Source: Acidobacteriaceae bacterium
GTDB taxonomy: Bacteria; Acidobacteriota; Terriglobia; Terriglobales; SbA1
NCBI GenBank assembly: GCA_003156615.1
Contig: PMHI01000133.1
Coordinates: forward strand, 215 to 21,237
Direction of reading: 5' to 3'
DNA length: 21,023 nt
Position numbers and translations under genes: made by a program. Positions 7,932 through 14,479 of this stretch are shown piece by piece. Within the stretch, counting starts at the first letter, position 1. Every line of letters starts with the position of its first letter. The notes under the pieces were generated by a model that saw only the letters and a program-made list of their open reading frames with translations, was not told the origin of the DNA and did no database searches.

Positions 7932-9197
7932 TCACCCTCTCACAACCACTTTCCCCGACGGAGACAAACTTGATTCATCGGCTGAAGCTTGGTCGCCGAT
8001 CGAATGTTTGCGGAAAATCTGACCATTCGTCTTCGTTCCATACCCAGCACGGTGGTCCGCCATGCACTCCTCGATGAAGCAGCGCATCTCGGCCTTGAAA
8101 CGGGGAATATCGAAGCGTTGGACGCTGGATCGGATAAACCCAGGCGAGAACCTTCCTTCAATCGATTCAAACCGCAATATGGTGTCTGCCAACGATTCGG
8201 GGGTCTGCGCAGAGAAGAAAATGCCTGTAGACGTTTCGGGCTCTCCCCCATCTTCGGCGGAACACCCGATCACTGTCTCTAGTGCCCCCCCTCGACCATA
8301 GGCAATCACGGGACGTCCAAAGGCCTGCGCCTCGACCGGGACTAAGCCGAAGTCCTCTTCACCGGGGAAGAGCAGTGCGCGACATTGAGCATAGCACTCA
8401 TGAAGATCTTCTTCCTTCAAGTGGCCTAAAAACTTTACTGTAGGTCCAGCGATGCGGTGCAGCTGTTTGTACTGGTCCCCTTTGCCTACAATGTGCAAGG
8501 GCCGCCTCAACTGGTTGCAGGCTTGGATCGCTAGATCCACACGTTTGTAGTCGACCAGGCGACTCACAACTAGATAATATTCGCCCCTGTTCTCGGCGAA
8601 ATATCCGTCGGAAATCCTGACTGGCGGGTAGATGACTGATGCTTCACGACGGTAGTGCTTCCGAACTCGTGACGCTATGGCGTGGGATATAGCGCCAAAA
8701 TAATCCACGCGAGAAGCGGAAGCCAAGTCCCAAATCCTCATGTAATGTGCCGTCAGAGAGAACACGGTCCGCACCAGCCGACCAAGGCTGTTTCGGTAGG
8801 ATGGGTACATATCCCACAAATATCGCATGGGTGACAGACAGTAGCAGATATGACAGGTTTCACTGTGGGTAAGTACGCCCTTGGCTGGACCGGACTCCAA
8901 GCTGATGACCAGATCATACTCACTGAGATCGAATTGTTCCAACGCGAATGGCTGCAACGGGAAAAAGTATTGATGCCAGCGACGGCTTCCCGGAACGCGT
9001 TGCAGAAAAGACGTAGAGAGCTTGCGGGAACGCAGCGTGTCCGGCAAACACTCGGGCTTGGCCACTAGAGCGAAAAGGTCGGCTTGCGGAAACATCTCAG
9101 CCAACGCCTCCACTACCTTTTCCCCACCGGTAAACCCCACAAACCAGTAGTGAACGATAGCTACTCGAGGACTGGTCGATATCGTGCTCGCACTCAT
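7932..9197 (-). CDS. GT4-family glycosyltransferase
   Basis: This 421-residue GT-B fold enzyme should add a sugar from a nucleotide donor to the lipid-linked repeat unit on the cytoplasmic face. The N-terminal half begins VAIVHYWFVGFTGGEKVVEAL, as in GT4 members that recognise a lipid-linked acceptor. The donor domain starts near YYLVVSRLVDYKRVDLAI (207-224) and contains the GT4 EX7E motif as Glu281/Glu289 in EDFGLVPVEAQAFGRPV. It is the only clear glycosyltransferase in the window besides the initiating transferase, few for a complex repeat unit, so others may be encoded elsewhere. The ATG at 9197 has only a weak ribosome site. The roughly 50 C-terminal residues after the fold are polar and probably disordered. 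Confidence 0.92.
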   Translation of the reverse strand: MSASTISTSPRVAIVHYWFVGFTGGEKVVEALAEMFPQADLFALVAKPECLPDTLRSRKLSTSFLQRVPGSRRWHQYFFPLQPFALEQFDLSEYDLVISLESGPAKGVLTHSETCHICYCLSPMRYLWDMYPSYRNSLGRLVRTVFSLTAHYMRIWDLASASRVDYFGAISHAIASRVRKHYRREASVIYPPVRISDGYFAENRGEYYLVVSRLVDYKRVDLAIQACNQLRRPLHIVGKGDQYKQLHRIAGPTVKFLGHLKEEDLHECYAQCRALLFPGEEDFGLVPVEAQAFGRPVIAYGRGGALETVIGCSAEDGGEPETSTGIFFSAQTPESLADTILRFESIEGRFSPGFIRSSVQRFDIPRFKAEMRCFIEECMADHRAGYGTKTNGQIFRKHSIGDQASADESSLSPSGKVVVRG

Positions 9198-9216
9198 TTG
9201 ATCTTTTGCGTCCCGG

Positions 9217-10029
9217 TCACTTCACGACCGTGAACGCCAACGAACCTCCCGGAACCGAATATACGTCGTGACTACGCCCGAACTCTTTGACCCATCTCGC
9301 CACGCCGTCAACCACCACTCTTCCGAAATCGTGCCAGGCAATCACGCTGCCGGGACGGCAGCAGCTTAGTGCCTTTATCGTATCTGACCTTACGTATTCA
9401 TACGAATGCGCCCCATCAATGAAGAAAAAGTCAATCTGGCCGGCGTAGGGGCTGAAATCAAAAATTGCGCTGTCTCCGAAAAGGGTCTCTATCTTTTCTG
9501 CCGCCTGTGTGTTGTCGAAACAATAGACTCGGGCTTTCGCGTGGCGCTCGATCCCAGTATCATCGGCATACTCGGTGGCCAATTGCGGCTGCACCTGCCC
9601 GTCTTTGGGCAGGTCAAGGGTAAATATCTTGCTGTCATCCGGGGTGTTTAGCGCGAAATGAAAAGCCGTGTAACCCTTGAGCGTCCCAATCTCAAATATT
9701 CTCTTCGGTTTCACAAGCTGGCAGATTAGACAGAGGCTCACAATGTCCATGGTGTAGGCTGGTACTGTCGTCAGCCAAGATCCCCCGTTAGAAAGATCAC
9801 CCAAGACGATTTGTTCGATTGTCTGCCCCTCGCGGGAGAGAACTTCGTACACATTCTTCTGCGGCACACCTCGTCTGCTCGCCACGGAGCGATACAACAG
9901 CAGGCTCTCGCCAACATAGCGGAGTAGCTCACGCGGCTTTGCCAGCATGGTAAGAGCAGCGAGATTTCCTCCCAGAATAACGTTCTTGCTAACCATCAAT
10001 GCTGTTTGCAGCGTCTTAGTCGCTGTCAT
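9217..10029 (-). CDS. Class I SAM-dependent methyltransferase
   Basis: The 270-residue product has a Rossmann-type methyltransferase domain of the Methyltransf_24 type. The SAM-binding motif I is IFEIGTLKGYTAFHF (111-125), an acidic strand end is IFTLDLP (135-141), and the FFIDGAHSYEYV motif (202-213) followed by AWHDF (231-235) is typical of this group. About 90 N-terminal residues form a helical extension without a confident match. Its place between polymerase and glycosyltransferase genes, with gaps under 20 bp on both sides, suggests it O-methylates a sugar of the repeat unit. That target is inference. It could instead modify another small molecule linked to the envelope. Confidence 0.85.
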   Translation of the reverse strand: MTATKTLQTALMVSKNVILGGNLAALTMLAKPRELLRYVGESLLLYRSVASRRGVPQKNVYEVLSREGQTIEQIVLGDLSNGGSWLTTVPAYTMDIVSLCLICQLVKPKRIFEIGTLKGYTAFHFALNTPDDSKIFTLDLPKDGQVQPQLATEYADDTGIERHAKARVYCFDNTQAAEKIETLFGDSAIFDFSPYAGQIDFFFIDGAHSYEYVRSDTIKALSCCRPGSVIAWHDFGRVVVDGVARWVKEFGRSHDVYSVPGGSLAFTVVK

Positions 10030-10045
10030 CGATCGCTCTCCTATC

Positions 10046-11380
10046 TTAGGTGAGGGCTGGGCCTGTTGGATGGGGCGAGAAATTGCCTATTAAAACCTGT
10101 GCTCCTTCACGAACCGCTGCAGCCGTTGTCAGGTTCCTCAAGACGCCGAACAAGGTGAACACCGTGAGAGAAGTCACCGCAGTTCCCATTGAGTGCTCAG
10201 TAAAACTGTCGAAGAATTCGAAGATGATGCAGGCCTGTATACCAATGCTGAATGCGTATGCAAAACTACCCTGGCAGAACTGACCCTGCATTCTCTTGCT
10301 CCAGCGATAAGCCGAAACCCAAATTCCCATCATCAGAGCAAACCCCAAGATGCCCCCTTCGGCCAAGAAGTGCAAATACGAATTGTGCGCATGGGTCGAC
10401 TCGTTTACAACGTCACCCGCGGTTGCCACATAGATGAAGTTCCGGATACCCGTGAAAGATAAGTACTCGTCGTTGTAACGACCAAAACCGATTCCAATCA
10501 GGGGACTGGCAAGGAAGTCGTCCTTGGCTCGCTCGAAATAAACCAGCCTCTCCATTACGTTGACATCATCCGTGCTCGTGACCTGCCCCGCTCGTTCCAA
10601 AACTTCCGGTTGAGCTAGGGCGAAGTACGTTACGGGTGCAACGAGAAACAGCGCTACCTTGATGGCCTTCCGCCGGTCCTGACCCTTCCCAATAACTATG
10701 ATCAAGCTCGTGGCGAGAAAGGCGACATAAGCTGTGCGCGATTTAGACAACATTAGTCCTATGAATGTGGCTGCGAACCAGAAACTTGGCAAAGACCACA
10801 GCCGGAAACGGCCGGCAAAGACTAGTAGCGCGAGGGAGAGGCAGCTCGCCAATCCATAGATAGCACCTGTGGAGTTGTGGGCCTCAAAAAAACCATGGAA
10901 CTCGTAACCTGCGAGCGGGCTGGTTGCGATTATCTGCCAGTCTTCTGGTAACACCCAAGATGACACGGAAAGGTTACTCAGCGCCTCAAGATAGAGTAGC
11001 GCCCCCAAAATCCCTACGGCGGATAAAAGCGTGAGGTACATTGCTACAGCACGCTGCAGAAACCCCGCGGTCAATCCGTAGTTCGCGATCAGGATCAACG
11101 GCAGGTACCCGAAGAGCAGCGCACCATCGCGTCTCAAGAAGTCGAAGGAAACCAGGTTGCTTAGGGGAGCTTGAGTCAGTAAGTAGCTGGTGAGCCAGAA
11201 AGCGTAGGCCCATTTAACCCAGCGGATCGTAGAATGGGGCAACAGGTCACGATCGCAGTCGCGATCTGCGCCAGACCAGAGGTAGACAGGGACGAACATC
11301 ATCATGGCCAGAACGTTCAGCCAGGGAAGGCGGTTGCCCACCAGACTAATCAACACCAAAACGAGAGCAAATTTTGCCAA
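10046..11380 (-). CDS. O-antigen ligase/polymerase (Wzy-like) membrane protein
   Basis: The 444-residue integral membrane protein has about ten to twelve predicted helices and the Wzy_C/O-antigen ligase signature near the C terminus: the periplasmic segment STHAHNSYLHFLAEGGILGF after the GIGFGRYNDEYL loop. In a Wzx/Wzy locus such a protein polymerises lipid-linked repeat units on the periplasmic side. The alternative, a WaaL-type ligase, cannot be excluded from sequence, but a flippase and a Wzz-like protein next door favour polymerase. The start is a TTG at 11380, seven bases after the flippase stop; the AGGA ribosome site overlaps that stop, pointing to coupled translation. Confidence 0.87.
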   Translation of the reverse strand: MAKFALVLVLISLVGNRLPWLNVLAMMMFVPVYLWSGADRDCDRDLLPHSTIRWVKWAYAFWLTSYLLTQAPLSNLVSFDFLRRDGALLFGYLPLILIANYGLTAGFLQRAVAMYLTLLSAVGILGALLYLEALSNLSVSSWVLPEDWQIIATSPLAGYEFHGFFEAHNSTGAIYGLASCLSLALLVFAGRFRLWSLPSFWFAATFIGLMLSKSRTAYVAFLATSLIIVIGKGQDRRKAIKVALFLVAPVTYFALAQPEVLERAGQVTSTDDVNVMERLVYFERAKDDFLASPLIGIGFGRYNDEYLSFTGIRNFIYVATAGDVVNESTHAHNSYLHFLAEGGILGFALMMGIWVSAYRWSKRMQGQFCQGSFAYAFSIGIQACIIFEFFDSFTEHSMGTAVTSLTVFTLFGVLRNLTTAAAVREGAQVLIGNFSPHPTGPALT

Positions 11381-11387
11381 GGGGTTC

Positions 11388-12659
11388 CTACACGTCCAAT
11401 GTTTCGAGTGACTCGCAAACCGGGAGTGGTGTCAGCTGACTGGCGGACACCTGTGCGCAAGTGGATTGAATCCGAAATATCAAAAAGGTCACGACTTCTC
11501 GGATTACGATCGCTACAGCAATGCCCATAGCGCCAAAGACCCGAGCCATCGTGATGTCCAGCGACACGGCAAGGACAGCGGTAGCGGTGTACGTCCCAAG
11601 GTATACTCGCGCTGCGCCGAGCGCGACGGCCCGGCTGAGATAAAGGGCGTTGAGCAAAATAAAAGGGACCGCCAATACCATGATAGCTGCCAGCCGCCCC
11701 GCGATGGCGAACTCCTTCCCATACAAAAGCAGCAAGAGCGGCTCCGCAGTCCAAGAGAACCCAATTGCGCCTAACCCGGCTCCCAGTAACAAGAATTTCG
11801 TCCAGCGCTTCGTATACCGATCGAGTTCTATTGCGTTATCCGATAAGCGAGTGAAGTCTGTCAGGAGTACACTCGTAAACAACCAAGACAAGGAATAGAG
11901 CAGAACCAATCCCATGTGGGCGGCGGCAAAGTGACCCACATCAGAAGCAGATCCCGACCTCGATAGCACGATTATGTCGGCGCGCATCGTCATTCCGATC
12001 AGAACATAAGTGAGTCCTACAGGAGTTGACCGACGGAGCAAGTACCACCAATCGGATAGGTAGAATCGGCTCGGTCGTATGCCCGAGCGCCCCAGCGCAT
12101 ACAAGGACAGCGCAATCTCGATCATCTGAGAGGCTATGAAGCAAAACAGCAGTCGGTCGAAGGTCCAGTGGTAGTGGTAGACCAGCACGATCCCGAATAG
12201 CAAGAACGTGAAATTGACGCCTTGAATGGGACCAATCGCGGACATTCGGTTCAGACTCTTCAAAACTGAGAATTGGAGCTGGGAGTAGGAGTAAAGGAGC
12301 ACTCGAAGAGTGACCAAGAAACCTATTGCCCATAATTCGGGGCGCCAGTGCCTGCTCCAACCAACGGCCGCCAATAAAGTTGACATCACGACAAAAAGGG
12401 TTAAACGAAGTGCACAAACCGATGTCACAATGGCATTTATGCGCTGAGGGGACCGGCAAATCTCCGTGATGGATGAAATTTGTAACCCATTTTCCGCAAT
12501 CATGATTGCAACGGTGGCATAGGCCAGAACCGTTGCATAGAGCCCAAGCACGCCTGCCCCGTAAAGTCGCGCAATCACGACGACGGCTAGGAAGTTAGCC
12601 ACGCGGAGCAGAGACTCCCCCCCAATTACGCTAGCTAGATTTAGTGCGGTTGTCCTCAT
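11388..12659 (-). CDS. Polysaccharide flippase (Wzx-like, MOP superfamily)
   Basis: The 423-residue protein is hydrophobic along its length, with about twelve transmembrane helices. Its N terminus (LASVIGGESLLRVANFLAVVVIARLYGAG) is typical of polysaccharide-biosynthesis flippases. The LYGKEF segment before a late helix is also common in the family. Such proteins move undecaprenyl-diphosphate-linked repeat units from the cytoplasmic to the periplasmic leaflet. It lies between Wzz-like and Wzy-like genes, with a 24-bp gap upstream and 7 bp downstream. The ATG at 12659 has no clear Shine-Dalgarno sequence, so it may depend on translation from the upstream gene. Confidence 0.9.
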   Translation of the reverse strand: MRTTALNLASVIGGESLLRVANFLAVVVIARLYGAGVLGLYATVLAYATVAIMIAENGLQISSITEICRSPQRINAIVTSVCALRLTLFVVMSTLLAAVGWSRHWRPELWAIGFLVTLRVLLYSYSQLQFSVLKSLNRMSAIGPIQGVNFTFLLFGIVLVYHYHWTFDRLLFCFIASQMIEIALSLYALGRSGIRPSRFYLSDWWYLLRRSTPVGLTYVLIGMTMRADIIVLSRSGSASDVGHFAAAHMGLVLLYSLSWLFTSVLLTDFTRLSDNAIELDRYTKRWTKFLLLGAGLGAIGFSWTAEPLLLLLYGKEFAIAGRLAAIMVLAVPFILLNALYLSRAVALGAARVYLGTYTATAVLAVSLDITMARVFGAMGIAVAIVIREVVTFLIFRIQSTCAQVSASQLTPLPVCESLETLDV

Positions 12660-12683
12660 ATCGTAAAGGTCAGCAAGGTTGCT

Positions 12684-14204
12684 TCACGGCTTTGATGGGG
12701 GTTTCTTCTGCAGCCTCCGCCGGATCGTGGCAATCTGTTGTCGAAGTGCGCTACAGCCCTCGTAGATATCCCTGATGATCAGAGTAGCCAACATTTTGCG
12801 TTTATCGTCGCTGTCCGTTTCATGCCAAACTGTGGTTCCCATTAGCCACCCGCACCCTAGGAGGAGACTGAATACGGTCCCGAAAACGATAATCACAGAT
12901 CGCTGTGGGCTTGCCTTTCTCTCCGGATAATTGGCCGGATCAAGAACCTTGACTGTCGGAATTTCCTTGGCCTCTTGGACCTTGGCCAACTCGTACTGCT
13001 TCGTCAAAGTCTCGTACACAGCCTCCTGGATTTTGGTGCGCCGGTACAAATCAGAGTAAGTGACACCCAGAAGAGGGAGTTGCCGTATCGAAGGATAGAG
13101 CGGTTTCTCGCCGTTCGTAGCGCCTTCATCCGTTCCCTGTGCTCCCGTGCCTGCCCCACCAAGTTTGGTGAGCTGTCGGCGGAGTTCGTCAATGTTGGCC
13201 TGGACGGCGCGAACGCGCGCATTGTTTGAGGTGTAGATCTGTTCAAGTCCTTGGCGCTGGGCCTCAGCGGCAATCAGTTCGCCTTGCAGCCGGGCAGCCG
13301 CCTCTACCATGGCCTTGCCCTGCTCAGGGATATCAATGGCGGTGTTCTGGCTGGCAAACTGGCTGAAATCGATGGCGGCTCGGTCCAGGTCCTGTTTCAC
13401 GGCTGCCAGGCGAGTCTCCAGGAACTGGCGCTCCCGCCGAGCCGAGGAAGTCGCCAGCATTGCCACAGCGCGGTCCAATTCCTCCACGTAGGCTTTGGCC
13501 ATCATCTGGGCACGTTCCGGCTTTCGGTCCCGTATGCGAATCTCGATGATGCCGCTCTTGCGATCTTCGCTGATAGCGGTGCGGCGCTGCAGCTCCTCGC
13601 GGGCATCCTCCCAACGCTTGACCCAATAAACCTTGCGCAAATCGAAGCGCCGGACCAGGGCATCCTCCACCGTGCGGCTGTGCAAGATCCCTATAAACAG
13701 ATCTCCTGAACCTTTAACCCCCAGCAGGTCGCCCGCGTAACCGCCGACTGTGTCCCCGCCTCGGCTTGACAATGCGGCAAGCATCGCCGTTGCCGAGCTG
13801 GTCTGTGTCTCCGGTGGCATCAGCCGTGCAACCGACTCATACCGGGCTGGAATCAGGAAAGCGATCAAGGCAGAGAGCAACAACCCGCTCACAGCATAAC
13901 GAAGAAGCCGTCCACGTTGCTCCCACAGCAACCGCAACCGCTCGACGGTGGTAGTTCCTGGGCTGGGAACTGGTGGCCCGTATCCATTGACAACTTTCGG
14001 CTCGGCTTGCAGTTCGGGTTGCGATTCAATGACCGGCATAGTTCGCTGTATCATTGCCTCCACCAGGGGGCGTCCCAGCGCAGTATGTACGTGAACTGAA
14101 CTGATGAGGTCCCATTCGTTTTGTGGAGCTGTGGCAGGCAGCGGAAACACCCAACCCTCGTGTTGCACAGATACCGAGAGGGCAACATCGGGGTGCAGGA
14201 CCAC
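12684..14204 (-). CDS. Chain-length determinant/PCP-type polysaccharide export protein (Wzz-like)
   Basis: In the 506-residue reading, a cytoplasmic N-terminal part of about 100 residues is followed by TM1 (101-119), a long periplasmic region rich in coiled coil (about 230-350) and TM2 (about 436-456) after a YPERKASPQRS segment. This is the layout of Wzz/PCP proteins that set polymer length with Wzy and contact the outer-membrane exporter. There is no C-terminal tyrosine-kinase domain. The start is uncertain. GTG at 14204 has TTAGGA five bases upstream, but an in-frame ATG at 14054 (MIQRTMPVIE) overlaps the TGA of a short upstream ORF that has a stronger ribosome site. Starting there would remove 50 residues and leave the core intact. 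Confidence 0.88.
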   Translation of the reverse strand: MVLHPDVALSVSVQHEGWVFPLPATAPQNEWDLISSVHVHTALGRPLVEAMIQRTMPVIESQPELQAEPKVVNGYGPPVPSPGTTTVERLRLLWEQRGRLLRYAVSGLLLSALIAFLIPARYESVARLMPPETQTSSATAMLAALSSRGGDTVGGYAGDLLGVKGSGDLFIGILHSRTVEDALVRRFDLRKVYWVKRWEDAREELQRRTAISEDRKSGIIEIRIRDRKPERAQMMAKAYVEELDRAVAMLATSSARRERQFLETRLAAVKQDLDRAAIDFSQFASQNTAIDIPEQGKAMVEAAARLQGELIAAEAQRQGLEQIYTSNNARVRAVQANIDELRRQLTKLGGAGTGAQGTDEGATNGEKPLYPSIRQLPLLGVTYSDLYRRTKIQEAVYETLTKQYELAKVQEAKEIPTVKVLDPANYPERKASPQRSVIIVFGTVFSLLLGCGWLMGTTVWHETDSDDKRKMLATLIIRDIYEGCSALRQQIATIRRRLQKKPPSKP

Positions 14205-14230
14205 TTCGGTCCTAATCCGAACTCATTCAT
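14051..14230 (-). CDS. Possible 59-codon leader ORF overlapping the wzz-like start
   Basis: This ORF has the best ribosome site of the region: AGGAGG at 14244-14239, eight bases before ATG at 14230. It is out of frame with the Wzz GTG reading. Its TGA at 14053-14051 overlaps the in-frame Wzz ATG at 14054 (ATGA). The peptide (begins MNEFGLGPKW) is rich in Cys and Trp and resembles no family I know. It may be a leader ORF coupling translation to wzz, or chance. The frame that starts with GTG reads more like protein, so confidence is low. Confidence 0.25.
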   Translation of the reverse strand: MNEFGLGPKWSCTPMLPSRYLCNTRVGCFRCLPQLHKTNGTSSVQFTYILRWDAPWWRQ

Positions 14231-14238
14231 GAGTTCGG
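14217..14238. promoter_or_regulatory. Perfect dyad around an ATG, next to a strong ribosome site
   Basis: Ten-base arms CCGAACTCAT and ATGAGTTCGG are separated by two bases. In minus-strand RNA this folds as a 9-bp stem with a UGAA loop holding most of the ATG at 14230, and AGGAGG (14244-14239) abuts the stem. It could act as a translation-control hairpin or as a DNA operator just upstream of the wzz-like gene. Confidence 0.5.
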
Positions 14239-14424
14239 CCTCCTAGCAAGCATGATCCCCCTCGACGCGTGGGAGCGATGATCAAGGGGGACGAAAATGA
14301 AGAAGAGAAGCCTGAGGCCAGCACGCCGTGCAAGAAGAGGTCGCGCATCCCAAAGCTGTCGAACGCGGTCACACAACCCATCCTCTCTGCTCATTGCTTA
14401 GGAGATCTCCGTTTCCGGACAAAC

Positions 14425-14458
14425 CGAGATCCGAGACTTCTCGGACTCAAAGATCTCG
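14425..14458 (-). terminator. Nested hairpin after the PAP2-Wzi gene
   Basis: Outer arms CGAGATC (14425-14431) and GATCTCG (14452-14458) enclose inner arms CCGAG (14431-14435) and CTCGG (14440-14444). It starts about 22 bases after the stop at 14480 on the minus strand and is followed by GTTTGT, a poor T-tract. It may be a weak terminator, attenuator or processing site between the PAP2-Wzi and wzz-like genes. A perfect palindrome GGAGATCTCC lies next to it at 14401-14410. The rest of 14239-14479 shows no convincing gene or promoter. Confidence 0.35.
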
Positions 14459-14479
14459 TCTGACGGTTGCGATTCCGAT

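Noticed and set aside
13251..13709. Plus-strand ORF of 152 codons opposite the wzz-like gene
   Set aside because: Shadow of the coiled-coil part of the Wzz-like protein; long open antisense frames are expected in GC-rich coding sequence.
14262..14291. CCCCCT/AGGGGG inverted repeat upstream of wzz
   Set aside because: Arms of only six bases of low complexity with a long loop; likely by chance.
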